Positions 25,854 through 34,454 are shown, counted from the first letter of the stretch. The stretch is 64,000 nt of DNA from Tundrisphaera sp051175315 (GCF_051175315.1 NZ_CP195100.1:6944001-7008000); one strand, 5' to 3'. The notes: generated from the letters alone by a model not told the origin. Translations and numbers: made by a program.

Positions 25854-27380
25854 ATGGTCATCAGGACAACACGGATGGCCATGGAAAGGCGGCCCGGCTC
25901 GGTGAGCGGCGATCGATCATCGTCTGAGACTGAACCCCGCCGGGCGAGGCGACCGGAGCGTCGCCGTCGGCCGACGCGGTTCGCGCCCGGGTCGACGTCC
26001 GGGCTGCCCGCCTGCGAGCCGCTGGAGGGCCGCCGGCTCCTCTCCGATTGGGGGATGATCGCGTTCCCGGCGGGAACCGATCCGGCCCCCATCCGGTTCG
26101 GCCCCGCCGCGCCGGGCCCCGTCGAGTTGAACCCGATGCCGGACCTGCTCCCGGCCGGGCGGGTCGACACCTACATCCTGCCGGCGACCAAGTTCTCGCC
26201 CGAGGCGCGGATCGAGTTGAAGTGGGGCGCGGGCGATGCGCCCGCCGCCGGCCACCTCGTCGTGAGCATCCCCGCCAAGGACGTCCTCGTCGAAGTGCCC
26301 CTGGAAGGTTTCCAGGCCGTCGAGGTCGGGATCAAGCTTCCGGCGACCACGGGCAAGGAGCCCGAGTGGCTGCACGTCAAGCTCGCGATCCACGCCGAGG
26401 AGGAAGCCGAGGACGGGGGCGATGCCGGGTCCTACGAATTCAGAGCCCGCTTCGAGCAGCACAGCCAACCCCAGAATATCTCCGTGCCCGGCGTCGAGAT
26501 CCCGCCGCCACCGCCACCGCCTCCTCCGCTCCCCGAGTTGTACGGGGGAGGCCGGCTCCCGAAGGCGGAATCCCCGATCGAGACCACGCCGGTCTCGGGC
26601 GAGGGCACCGGCGGGTCGAGTCCTCCGCCAACCACGCCGCCCCCCCAGCCACCCACGCCGCCGCCCACCCAGCCGCCCACGCCGACGCCGCCCCAGGCCG
26701 GGGGACCCCCGACCGGGCCGTCGCCCGGGTGGGTCGACGGGATCCCGGTCGCCGATGGCTCGACCGCCGGCTTCGCGGGCGGGCCGGGCCGCGACATCGC
26801 GTCGCCCGCCGCGACGGGGTGGGGCCCCCCATCCGCCGTCGGGCCCCTGCCGTTCGGCCCGTCGACCGAGGACGCGGGGATCTTCGGCCGGGCCGCCGGC
26901 CGGTCCGCCACCCCGGCCCTCCTGACGATCGACTACGGTGCGACCGGCCCGACGCGGCCGACCGCGGCCTCCTCGCCCGGGGGGACGGCGATCGAAATCC
27001 AGGCCCGACCTCGGGCCCGGGTGGTCGTGCGGGCCGAGCCGAGGCGGATCGCCGTCCGGCCCCGGCCGCCGGCCCCCGACATCGCCGAGGAAGAAGGGAT
27101 GGGGGAACTGGCCGCGACCGGCGTCGCCTTCCTCCCCCCGATCGCCGCCGTGGCCGAACTCCCCCCGACCCCCGCCGAGGCATCGCCGGCGCCCCCGGCC
27201 CGCGAGGAGGCCCCGACCCGGCGGCCCCGGCTGGTGGCGATCCTGACGGTCGCCTTCGTCGCCTCGTCCGGGATGTTCCTCAAGATCGCCCGGCGCGGCC
27301 GGGAGTCGGCCCGATCGCCCCGCCGGCCCGGGTCCTGGACGACCCGGCGCGTCGTCCCGGAAACCACGATCCTGTCCTGA
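25854..27380 (+). CDS. LEGRRLL-motif surface protein with Pro-rich stalk
   Basis: 508-aa protein. The Arg-rich N-terminus ends in ACEPLEGRRLLSDW, a second copy of the planctomycete LEP-type export motif. Residues about 75-205 form a beta-rich domain; residues about 215-285 are a Pro/Thr stalk (PPPPPPPPPLP, TPPPTQPPTPTPP); a hydrophobic segment near residue 465 (LVAILTVAFVASSGMFL) and a basic tail could anchor the C-terminus in a membrane. Start is uncertain: ATG 25875 and ATG 25881 are in-frame alternatives with no clear ribosome site for any. Function unknown. Confidence 0.7.
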   Translation: MVIRTTRMAMERRPGSVSGDRSSSETEPRRARRPERRRRPTRFAPGSTSGLPACEPLEGRRLLSDWGMIAFPAGTDPAPIRFGPAAPGPVELNPMPDLLPAGRVDTYILPATKFSPEARIELKWGAGDAPAAGHLVVSIPAKDVLVEVPLEGFQAVEVGIKLPATTGKEPEWLHVKLAIHAEEEAEDGGDAGSYEFRARFEQHSQPQNISVPGVEIPPPPPPPPPLPELYGGGRLPKAESPIETTPVSGEGTGGSSPPPTTPPPQPPTPPPTQPPTPTPPQAGGPPTGPSPGWVDGIPVADGSTAGFAGGPGRDIASPAATGWGPPSAVGPLPFGPSTEDAGIFGRAAGRSATPALLTIDYGATGPTRPTAASSPGGTAIEIQARPRARVVVRAEPRRIAVRPRPPAPDIAEEEGMGELAATGVAFLPPIAAVAELPPTPAEASPAPPAREEAPTRRPRLVAILTVAFVASSGMFLKIARRGRESARSPRRPGSWTTRRVVPETTILS

Positions 27381-27399
27381 TCGGCGACCGGGCCCGAAG

Positions 27400-30300
27400 T
27401 TATCCGAGGCCGGGGCGAGGCCGCTCCTCGGCCAGCCGACGCACCAGGGCGAGGACCCGTCCCACACGGCCCGGCCGGGCGGGCAGGCAGGCCGCATAGC
27501 CCAGAGCGACCCGGCCGAGCAGGGGCGAACCCGGCTCGACGGTGGACGCGGCGGACTCCAGCGCCACCACCGCCCGCTCCCACTGCCCGAGCGACCGCCG
27601 GGCGGCGGCCAGCCCCAGCGCGGCCCGGGCGTCGAACGGGTCCGCCTCGACGAGGGCGGACCAGAGGTCCGCGGCCTCGGCGTGCCGGCCCAGCGCCGCC
27701 AGCGCCCGGGCCATGTCGGCCCCTTCGGCCGAGTCCGATCCCCGCGCGGCGGCCGCGGCCAGGTCGGACAGCCCCCCGGCCGCGTCCCCCTGCGCGACCC
27801 GGATCGACCCGTGCAGCTCCATCAGGTCGGGCGCGTCCGGCTCGATCGCCAGGCCCCCCGCGATGGCGGACAGGGCCAGGTCGGCCCGGCCGGCCCGGCG
27901 GGCGATCCGCGCCAGGGCAAGCCGGGCGTCGACGCAGCCGGGGGCCTCGGCGACACGGCGTTCCGCCAGGGCCAGCGCCCCCGCGTGGTCCCCGGCCGCA
28001 CTCAGGAGGACGGCCCGCGTCGGGTCGGCGTCCCGGCCGTCGCCGAGCCGGCCGGCCGCCTCGCGGAGGGACTGCCGCAGGGCCGGGCCGCCGAAGGGGA
28101 AGCCGTCGAAGGCGTCGGGCCGATCGGGCCACGGGTCGAGGTCGCGGCCCAGGGCCACCCGGGCCCGGTCGCGGAGCCGGGCGTGGTGCGGGTTCGGATC
28201 CAGGCGGGCGGCGAGCGTGGCGGCTTCCTCGGCCCGCTCGGCCCGGCCCTCGGCCAGCCAGGCCATCGCCCGGTCGGCCAGGTAGGGGGCGCGGAGCGGG
28301 GCCGGGGTCGATGCGATCAGGGCGTCGAGGTCCGGCCCGGCCAGGTCCGGCCGCCCGAGGCGGAGGGCGAGCCGGGCCCGGCCCCACCGCGACCGGCGGT
28401 CGTCCGGGTCGGCGGACACCAGTTCGTCGTAGATCGCGCGGGCCCGCCCGGGCCGGCCGGAGTCGGCCTCCAGCCGCGCCAGGTCGCGCCGGGCCTCGCG
28501 GGCGACCTCGCCGGCCGGGTCGCCGGCCAGGGCCGCGGCGTAGTCGGCCCGGGCGGCGCGGAACCGGCCGAGCCGCTGGCCGGTCCGGCCCATCTCCAGC
28601 CGGACCCGGGCGGCATCGATCGGGGCGCGGCAGGCCCGGAGCGCCTCGGCCAGGTCGGCCACGGCCGAGGCCCATTCTCCCCGCCGGGCCGACACCACGG
28701 CCCGGTTCTTCCAGGCCCAGGGGACGTCGGGCCGCAGCGCGATCGCGGTGCCGTAGGCGGTCAGGGCGCGGTCGTCGCGGCCGGCCCGGGCCCACTCGTA
28801 GGCCAGGGCGAAGTGGTGCCAGTAGTTCCCGGGCTCTCGCCGGGCGGCGCGTTCGAGCCAGGCCAGCGACTGATCCCGGTCCGGGCCCAGCTTCCCGAGG
28901 AGATACCAGCGGAAGCAGCCGGCGGCGGGGACATCGTCGGACGGGTCGGGCAGGATTGGGCCGGCCGGGCCTGCCCCCCCCCGCCCGGCCCACCAGTCAT
29001 GGAGGGCGATCCAGGGACCGGGCTGGCCGGTGAAGCCCAGCGCCCGGCGGCAATACGCCTTGGCCACGCCGTCGGGCCCGGCCCCCCCCGCCGCGCCGGG
29101 CCGGCCCAGGGCGACGGCCACGACCCAGGAGAACAGGAGGTCGTCCGCCTCGCGGAGCAGCCGGGCGCGGCGCCCCTCGTCGAGGAGCCGGACCGCCGGC
29201 GTCTGTGCCCAGTCGTCGGCCCCCAGGATGCCGAACGGCCGGAGCGAGTCGGCCAGGTCCCGCGACGCGTCGGCCTGGTCGCCGACGAAGCCGAGCAGGG
29301 CGAACCGCAGCGACTCGGCCCGGTCGAAGAAGCGATCGGCCCGGCGCCGGGCCTGGCGGGCGGCCTCGGCGGACTCGCGGCCCCGCTCGGCCCGGTCGCG
29401 GAGGGCGGCGAGTTCCGGGTGGCCCTCGGCCCGGGCGATCGCCGCGATGTATTGCCCGATCGCCGTCGGCAGGTCGCCCGCGGCCTCCGATTGCTCCGCG
29501 TCGCGGATCTCCTCCCGGACCTCGGCCTCCAGGCGGAGCGACCGCGCCTGGTCCTGGAACCGGGCGGCGACGGCGGCCGGCACGGCCACCGCCAGCGGGA
29601 CGGCGATCGCCAGGTGGAGGGCGTGCCGGCGGAGCCACCGCGCCGCGCGGGGCGGCCAGGGCTCGCGGGCGAAGGCCAACGGGGCGTCGTCGGCGACGGC
29701 CTGGAGGTCGGCCGCCAGGTCGCTCGCCGAGGCATAGCGGTCCTCGCGCGACGATTCCAGGCAGCGGCGGATCACGGCGACCAGGGCCGGGGGCACCCCG
29801 TCGGCGGCGGCGGCCCGGGCGATCCGGCCCCGGGGCCCGTCGGCGTCGGGCCGGCCCGGCGAAGGGGGCGTCCCCTCCGCCTGCATCGGCTCCAGCATCT
29901 CCAGCAGGACCATGCCCAGGGAGTAGATGTCGGCCCGGTGGTCGATCCCCCGGCCGCTGCCCAGGGTCATGGCCTGGTAATGCTCCGGGGCCATGTAGGC
30001 GATCGTCCCGCCCAGCGTCGCGGAGCCCTGGCCGTCCCTCCAGGACTCGTAGGCCAGGTTGAAGTCGAGCAGCATCGGGGTGCCGTCCGACGCGATCAGG
30101 ATGTTGGATGGCTTGATGTCGCGGTGGAGCACGCCGAGGTCGTGGGCATGGTGGAGCGCCTCGGCCATCCGGGCCCCCCACCAGGCGATGGCCCGGGGGT
30201 AGGGCCGCCGGGCCAGCGCCGCCCGCGCCGCCTGGTGGCCGACGGCGGGCCCGTCGGCCGGGTCGAGCCGGTCCAGGGCCGCGAGCAGGTCCTGGCCCGC

Positions 30301-31059
30301 CCTCGGGGCGCCCAGGGCGGGCTCCTCCAGCAGGCGGGCCAGGGTCGCGCGGCCGTAGTACGGCATGCACAGGAGGTGGAAGCCGGTCGCCGGGTCGGTC
30401 CGGTAGGAATAGACCGGGACGATGTGGGTGTGCTGGAGCCGGGCCAGGGTCTGCGGCTCGCGCGACCCGACCCGCGTGACCTTCAGGGCCACGGGCCGGT
30501 CGGCCAATTGTCGCTCGCGGGCCAGGAAGACCCGGGCGAACGAGCCCCGGCCCAGCTCGTCCTCCAGCAGGTAGCCGTCGATGGTCTGGCCGGTCCTCGG
30601 GAACGCGACGGGCCCGGCCGGCGACTCGTAGGGGAGCGTGCTGGGCCGCGAGGCGATCAGGTCGTGGATCTCGAACAGCTCGCGGAGCCGCTCGGCGTGC
30701 TCGGGGTATCGCCCGAGGTACTCGGACTGGTCGGCCCGCTCGCCGGCCTCGGCCCGCAGGCAGTATTCCTCGTAGAGCAGGGCCACGAACATCTCGCCGG
30801 TCAGGTCCGGGACGTGGTCCTGATACCACTCCGCCCGGGCCGGCTGCCCGTCCCCGCGTCGGAGGGCCATGTCGGCCCGGAGCACCGCCAGCAGGGCGCC
30901 GGCCGGGGCGGCCGAGTCGCCGTCGGCCCAGAAGCGGTGGGGGTCCGGTCGGCGGCCGGGGGGGGAGTCCTTCCAGAGGGCCTGGTACTCCCGCGCGAGG
31001 TCGGCGGCGTGGGGGCTGTCCGACTCCTCCCAGACGCGCCCGAACCGGGCCGAGATCAT
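27400..31059 (-). CDS. Ser/Thr protein kinase with TPR repeats, coupled to ECF sigma factor
   Basis: 1219-aa Hanks-type kinase. Residues about 160-470 carry the kinase core: Gly-rich loop LGRGSFARVFLA (169-180), Lys193 (ALKV), HRDIKPSN (312-319) and APEH (357-360). The metal-binding DFG is DFN here (LLDFNLA, 332-334), a change that may weaken or alter catalysis. A membrane helix near residues 495-515 (LHLAIAVPLAVAVPAAVA) separates it from about 650 residues of TPR-like helical repeats, presumably extracytoplasmic. ATG 31059 overlaps the sigma-factor stop codon, so the two are translationally coupled. The pair suggests a membrane sensor that controls the sigma factor by phosphorylation. No substrate is evident. 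Confidence 0.9.
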   Translation of the reverse strand: MISARFGRVWEESDSPHAADLAREYQALWKDSPPGRRPDPHRFWADGDSAAPAGALLAVLRADMALRRGDGQPARAEWYQDHVPDLTGEMFVALLYEEYCLRAEAGERADQSEYLGRYPEHAERLRELFEIHDLIASRPSTLPYESPAGPVAFPRTGQTIDGYLLEDELGRGSFARVFLARERQLADRPVALKVTRVGSREPQTLARLQHTHIVPVYSYRTDPATGFHLLCMPYYGRATLARLLEEPALGAPRAGQDLLAALDRLDPADGPAVGHQAARAALARRPYPRAIAWWGARMAEALHHAHDLGVLHRDIKPSNILIASDGTPMLLDFNLAYESWRDGQGSATLGGTIAYMAPEHYQAMTLGSGRGIDHRADIYSLGMVLLEMLEPMQAEGTPPSPGRPDADGPRGRIARAAAADGVPPALVAVIRRCLESSREDRYASASDLAADLQAVADDAPLAFAREPWPPRAARWLRRHALHLAIAVPLAVAVPAAVAARFQDQARSLRLEAEVREEIRDAEQSEAAGDLPTAIGQYIAAIARAEGHPELAALRDRAERGRESAEAARQARRRADRFFDRAESLRFALLGFVGDQADASRDLADSLRPFGILGADDWAQTPAVRLLDEGRRARLLREADDLLFSWVVAVALGRPGAAGGAGPDGVAKAYCRRALGFTGQPGPWIALHDWWAGRGGAGPAGPILPDPSDDVPAAGCFRWYLLGKLGPDRDQSLAWLERAARREPGNYWHHFALAYEWARAGRDDRALTAYGTAIALRPDVPWAWKNRAVVSARRGEWASAVADLAEALRACRAPIDAARVRLEMGRTGQRLGRFRAARADYAAALAGDPAGEVAREARRDLARLEADSGRPGRARAIYDELVSADPDDRRSRWGRARLALRLGRPDLAGPDLDALIASTPAPLRAPYLADRAMAWLAEGRAERAEEAATLAARLDPNPHHARLRDRARVALGRDLDPWPDRPDAFDGFPFGGPALRQSLREAAGRLGDGRDADPTRAVLLSAAGDHAGALALAERRVAEAPGCVDARLALARIARRAGRADLALSAIAGGLAIEPDAPDLMELHGSIRVAQGDAAGGLSDLAAAAARGSDSAEGADMARALAALGRHAEAADLWSALVEADPFDARAALGLAAARRSLGQWERAVVALESAASTVEPGSPLLGRVALGYAACLPARPGRVGRVLALVRRLAEERPRPGLG

Positions 31060-31658
31060 CGCCCGCCCTCCTCGCCCTCGACGAGCCCCGAGCGGTGGCG
31101 GAGGTCTTCCAGGACCCGCCGCACGGTCCGCTCGCTGATCCCCAGCTTCTCGCCGATCTCTCGGGTCGACAGCCCCTGGACCCGCAGCTCCAGCACGGCG
31201 CGGCGGTCCTCCGGCACGAGGTTCATGAGCCGGAGGAACTCCTCGCGGGCCTCGACGATCTCGCTGGGCGAGTCCTCGCCGCCGACCACCGTGCCCGCCG
31301 AATACAGGGGCTCTTCCAGGCTCATGTCGGCCTTCTGGCTGGCGGCCCGCCGGTACTCGTCGATCACCTTGTTCCGGGCCGCCCGGGCCAGGAAGGCCAC
31401 CAGCGACCGGGGCTCGTCCATCTCGACCGGGTCGGCGGCCATCCTCCGGAAGAAGCTCCCCCAGACGCTCTGGAGGAAGTCCATCGAATCGAACCGCGAC
31501 CGGAGCATCCGGGGCAGTTGGCGGCGCACCACCAGGCGGACCTGCGCCTCGTAGCGGCGGGTCAGCTCGTAGGCGGCGGAGTCGTCGCCGGCCCGGATCC
31601 GGGCGAGCAGCGACGAGAGCGAGTGTTCGGCCCGGTCGGCCGATTCCGGAAGTCCCAT
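31056..31658 (-). CDS. ECF-type sigma factor (planctomycete, kinase-coupled)
   Basis: 200-aa sigma factor. Region 2 spans about residues 38-100 (YELTRRYEAQVRLVVRRQL, DFLQSVWGSFFRR, NKVIDEYRRAA); region 4 about residues 138-190 with the helix-turn-helix LSTREIGEKLGISERTVRRVLEDL. Its TGA overlaps the ATG of the kinase gene, a coupling frequent in planctomycete ECF-kinase pairs. No anti-sigma gene is adjacent, so control by the kinase is the natural inference. Region 4 is intact. Confidence 0.9.
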   Translation of the reverse strand: MGLPESADRAEHSLSSLLARIRAGDDSAAYELTRRYEAQVRLVVRRQLPRMLRSRFDSMDFLQSVWGSFFRRMAADPVEMDEPRSLVAFLARAARNKVIDEYRRAASQKADMSLEEPLYSAGTVVGGEDSPSEIVEAREEFLRLMNLVPEDRRAVLELRVQGLSTREIGEKLGISERTVRRVLEDLRHRSGLVEGEEGGR

Positions 31659-31750
31659 CCCAAAAAGCCCCTGACCAAGTCCGGCGATCCCATGCGGTGC
31701 GTCGTTCGGCCGGGATTAGTCGAAAACCGGCCCGGGCCCCGGCCACCCGA

Positions 31751-33166
31751 TCAGGCCAGGAGGTCGCGGACGACCCGGCCGGCCACGTCGGTCAGGCGGA
31801 ACCGCCGGCCCTGGAATTTGTAGGTCAGACGCTCGTGGTCGATGCCCAGCAGGTGCAGCAGCGTCGCCTGGACGTCGTGGACGTGCACCGGATCGGCCGC
31901 GACGTTGTACCCGAACTCATCCGTCGCCCCATACGCCTGGCCGGGACGAATACCGTCCCCGGCGAACCACATCGTGAAGCACCGGGGGTGGTGGTCCCGG
32001 CCGTAGTCCGTCGCCGTCAGCTTGCCCTGCGAGTAGTTGGTCCGGCCGAACTCGCCGCCCCACACGACCAGGGTATCGTCCAGCAGCCCCTTGCGTTTGA
32101 GGTCGGTCAGGAGGCCGTAGGTCGGGCGGTCGACGTCCTCGGCCTGGCGGCGGATCCCCCTGGGCAGGCCGCCGTGGTGGTCCCAGCCGGGGTGGTAGAG
32201 CTGGATGAACCGGACGTCCCGCTCGGCCAGCCGCCGGGCCAGCAGGCAATTCGCCGCGAACGTGCCCGGCTTGCGGGACTCGGGGCCGTAGAGGTCGAAG
32301 GTCTCGTCCGGCTCCCCCTTCAGGTCCATCACCTCGGGGACGCTGGACTGCATCCGGTAGGCCATCTCGTACTGGGCCACCCGGGCGTTGATCTCCGGGT
32401 CGCCCCGCTCGGCGAACTCATGAGCATGCAATTCCGCCATGCGGTCGAGCATCGCCCGCCTTGAGCCGGCCGAGATGCCGGGCGGGTTGTCCAGGTAGAG
32501 CACCGGGTCCTGGGCCGAGCGGAACAGGGCCCCCTGGTGCTCGCTGGGCAGGAAGCCGTTGCCCCAGAGCCGGGCGTAGAGCGGCTGGTCGATCCGGTCC
32601 TTGGAGATCAGGACCACGAAGTCGGGCAGGTTGCGGTTGAGCGACCCCAGCCCGTAGCTGAGCCACGACCCCAGGCTGGGCCGGCCGGCCAGCTGCGACC
32701 CGGTCTGGAAGAAGGTGATCGCCGGGTCGTGGTTGATCGCCTCGGTGTGGACCGAGCGGACGATGCAGAGGTCGTCGGCCAGCTTCGCCGTCCACGGCAA
32801 AAGCTCGCTGATCTCCGCCCCGGACTGGCCGTGCCGGGCGAACTTGAACACGGACCCGGCCAGCGGGAGCGTGGCCTGGTGGCCCGACATCCCGGTGAGC
32901 CTTTGGCCCATGCGGACGGCGGCGGGCAGGTCCATGCCGTTGCGCTCGACCAGCAGGGGCTTGTGGTCGAACAGGTCGAGCTGCGACGGCCCGCCGCTCA
33001 TGAACAGGAAGATGACCCGCTTCGCCTTCGGGGCCAGGTGCGGGCCGCGGGCCTCCGGCCCGTCGTCGGCCCGGGCGCCGTCGGCGAGCAGCCCGGCCAG
33101 CGCGGCGGAGCCGAGCCCGAAGCCCACCCGTCCCAGGAGGTCGCGGCGACTGATCGGCGTGTGCAT
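31751..33166 (-). CDS. DUF1501 protein, Tat-exported sulfatase-like
   Basis: 471-aa protein starting with a twin-arginine signal (ISRRDLLGRVGFGLGSAALAG), followed by the DUF1501 fold related to alkaline phosphatase/sulfatase: FLFMSGGPSQLDLFDHKP near residue 55, a central VHTEAINHDPAITFFQTG, and the late motifs VVWGGEFGRTNYS and GRDHHPRCFTMWFAGDGI. In planctomycetes DUF1501 genes usually follow a DUF1553/1549 cytochrome-domain gene; here no such partner is adjacent, so it stands alone. ATG 33166 is chosen because the Tat signal begins there. Function is undefined, periplasmic or surface. Confidence 0.92.
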   Translation of the reverse strand: MHTPISRRDLLGRVGFGLGSAALAGLLADGARADDGPEARGPHLAPKAKRVIFLFMSGGPSQLDLFDHKPLLVERNGMDLPAAVRMGQRLTGMSGHQATLPLAGSVFKFARHGQSGAEISELLPWTAKLADDLCIVRSVHTEAINHDPAITFFQTGSQLAGRPSLGSWLSYGLGSLNRNLPDFVVLISKDRIDQPLYARLWGNGFLPSEHQGALFRSAQDPVLYLDNPPGISAGSRRAMLDRMAELHAHEFAERGDPEINARVAQYEMAYRMQSSVPEVMDLKGEPDETFDLYGPESRKPGTFAANCLLARRLAERDVRFIQLYHPGWDHHGGLPRGIRRQAEDVDRPTYGLLTDLKRKGLLDDTLVVWGGEFGRTNYSQGKLTATDYGRDHHPRCFTMWFAGDGIRPGQAYGATDEFGYNVAADPVHVHDVQATLLHLLGIDHERLTYKFQGRRFRLTDVAGRVVRDLLA

Positions 33167-33471
33167 GGGCGTCGTCTCCTCGGGCGGTGCTGCTCCGCCC
33201 ACGGTGGATTTTAACAGCGGCCGGGCCGGGACGGCAGCCCCGGACGGATCGGGGCCATCCGGAAAGCCGGCGAGGGGGGCCGCCGGGTCGGCCCCGGCCG
33301 AGCCTCCGGGGGAAATTGCGGGCCGGGCCGAACCTCCCCGGCGGCCGCCGCGTCTCTCAGGGCATGGAGGACGCGACGCCGGGCCGGGGACTTCTCCCCG
33401 GAAGGCCGTCGCATCCGGGGAGCCAGACCCATGCATCCGATCAAACGTCGGCCCCGGGTTTCGGCCCATCC
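33167..33471. other. intergenic region between DUF1501 gene and tRNA array
   Basis: 305 bases separating divergently oriented units. A TTAAAAT near 33211-33217 on the minus strand could be a -10 element for the DUF1501 gene. I could not find a consensus promoter for the tRNA array, nor any further tRNA. Confidence 0.4.
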
Positions 33472-33546
33472 GGGGCCGTGGTGTCGCGGCAGCATCTCGG
33501 CCTTTTAAGCCGGGAGTCGGGGGGTCGAATCCCCCCGGCCCCACCA
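33472..33546 (+). tRNA. tRNA-Lys(TTT), with encoded CCA
   Basis: Acceptor GGGGCCG/CGGCCCC, anticodon loop CTTTTAA, T-stem GGGGG/CCCCC, discriminator A (33543), then genomic CCA. The T loop reads GTCGAAT, so the universal T54 is G, and D-loop position 14 is C rather than A. First gene of the array and the only one with CCA encoded. Confidence 0.85.
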
Positions 33547-33566
33547 CGCCGGGGCACGCGAACGTC

Positions 33567-33638
33567 GGGACCGAAGCTCGACCGGCCGAGCACCCGGCTC
33601 TTAACCGGGCGGTGAGGGTTCGAGTCCCTCCGGTCCCA
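33567..33638 (+). tRNA. tRNA-Lys(CTT)
   Basis: Acceptor GGGACCG/CGGTCCC, D stem GCTC/GAGC, anticodon loop CTCTTAA, T arm GAGGG-TTCGAGT-CCCTC, discriminator A. Position 8 is A and position 14 is G, so the usual T8-A14 pair is missing. Variable loop is 4 nt. Confidence 0.9.
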
Positions 33639-33714
33639 TCCCGACGGGCCGATGCATTGCATTCGTGCCATATCGGCACGATTTCACGAAATGTCGGCAT
33701 CCGGCCGATCCGGG

Positions 33715-33789
33715 ACCGGGGATGCATGAGCTGGTTCATGCGCCTCCCTGTTAAGGAGGAGTCCGCAGGTTCGATTCCTGCCCCCGGTG
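33715..33789 (+). tRNA. tRNA-Asn(GTT)
   Basis: Acceptor ACCGGGG/CCCCGGT, D stem GCAT/ATGC, anticodon loop CTGTTAA, T arm GCAGG-TTCGATT-CCTGC, discriminator G as usual for Asn. Position 8 is A and 14 is G instead of T8 and A14. The 76-nt spacer before it contains a CGTGCC/GGCACG hairpin. Confidence 0.9.
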
Positions 33790-33811
33790 CTCCCGAAGCG
33801 AGAGGGTTTGA

Positions 33812-33886
33812 TCCGGGGCAGTTGCTGCTGGTAGTGACGCCGCGCTTTGAACGCGGAGGCCGCTGGTTCGATTCCAGCCCCCGGAA
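33812..33886 (+). tRNA. tRNA-Gln(TTG)
   Basis: Acceptor TCCGGGG/CCCCGGA, anticodon stem CCGCG/CGCGG with loop CTTTGAA, T arm GCTGG-TTCGATT-CCAGC, discriminator A. The D stem GTTG/TGAC has two wobble pairs; positions 8 and 14 are both C. Confidence 0.88.
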
Positions 33887-33920
33887 CTCATCGAATATCG
33901 CCGATAATTCGGAGACGAAT

Positions 33921-33995
33921 GTCCTCGCGGAGCAGCCCGGAGTGCTCGCCACCCTGTCACGGTGGAGATCGTGGGTTCGAATCCCATCGAGGACG
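33921..33995 (+). tRNA. tRNA-Asp(GTC)
   Basis: Acceptor GTCCTCG/CGAGGAC, D stem GAGC/GCTC, anticodon stem CCACC/GGTGG with loop CTGTCAC, T arm GTGGG-TTCGAAT-CCCAT, discriminator G. Apart from C8 it is canonical. Confidence 0.92.
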
Positions 33996-34050
33996 CTGGA
34001 GGATCGGGATGGGGGGCGGACCTCCCGCCCGATCGCGGAAATCCCCATTG

Positions 34051-34132
34051 GCGTCGGCTGGGCATGGGCGTGCCCCGGTGGCCGTAACCCACCCGCCTTC
34101 GGGCTTTGGCGGTTCGACTCCGTCCCGACGCA
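34051..34132 (+). tRNA. tRNA-Tyr(GTA), class II, with C33
   Basis: Acceptor GCGTCGG/CCGACGC, D stem GGGC/GCCC, anticodon stem GGTGG/CCACC, long variable arm (CGCCTTCGGGCTTT) as expected for bacterial Tyr, T loop TTCGACT, discriminator A. The anticodon loop is CCGTAAC: position 33, almost universally T, is C, and position 8 is C. Confidence 0.78.
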
Positions 34133-34170
34133 CTCTCGATCCTGGAGGTGGTTTGTCGCAGCGGAGATCG

Positions 34171-34253
34171 CGCCGGGTGGCGGAATGGCAGACGCGCGGG
34201 CCTCAGGTGCCCGAGCCTTTCGGGGCGTGGGAGTTCGAGTCTCCCCCCGGCGA
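34171..34253 (+). tRNA. tRNA-Leu(CAG)
   Basis: Acceptor CGCCGGG/CCCGGCG, T8 and A14 both present, 3-bp D stem GCG/CGC, anticodon stem CGGGC/GCCCG with loop CTCAGGT, 15-nt class II variable arm, T arm GGGAG-TTCGAGT-CTCCC, discriminator A. The most canonical member with His. Confidence 0.93.
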
Positions 34254-34255
34254 TC

Positions 34256-34325
34256 CTCGGGCGGGGCAGGTGCCCGCTCGGCCCTCATGAGGCCGATCCC
34301 CCCGGCTCGATACCGGGGCCCGAGA
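34256..34325 (+). tRNA. tRNA-like Met(CAT), shortened D arm
   Basis: Starts 2 nt after tRNA-Leu. Acceptor CTCGGGC/GCCCGAG is perfect, anticodon stem CGGCC/GGCCG with loop CTCATGA, T stem CCCGG/CCGGG. Only 70 nt long: the D region (GGCAGGTGCCCGCT) does not fold into a normal D arm, position 8 is G, and the T loop is CTCGATA with C54. The CAT anticodon could be Met or lysidine-modified Ile. Function doubtful. Confidence 0.6.
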
Positions 34326-34368
34326 TGCCCCGATCCGGCCATGCGGCCGGGGCGTCCCTCGTTTCGAT

Positions 34369-34439
34369 GGGCTGCTGGTCCAACAGCAAGACGCCTGCCT
34401 TGCACGCAGGAGTTCGGGGTGCGACTCCCCGGCGGTCCA
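34369..34439 (+). tRNA. tRNA-like Ala(TGC), aberrant D and T loops
   Basis: Acceptor GGGCTGC/GCGGTCC with the alanine identity pair G3-T70 kept, anticodon stem CCTGC/GCAGG with loop CTTGCAC, T stem CGGGG/CCCCG, discriminator A. The D loop AACAGCA lacks the G18G19 pair and the T loop TGCGACT has G55. So the alanyl-tRNA synthetase determinant survives while the elbow contacts do not. Confidence 0.65.
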
Positions 34440-34454
34440 CTGCGGATGTCGGTC

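Noticed and set aside
31059..31746. Upstream extension of the kinase across the sigma factor gene
   Set aside because: It overlaps the sigma factor in another frame and has no domain; the ATGA overlap start is better.
33639..33714. Additional degenerate tRNA between Lys(CTT) and Asn
   Set aside because: A CGTGCC/GGCACG hairpin is present, but no acceptor, anticodon and T stems can be combined.
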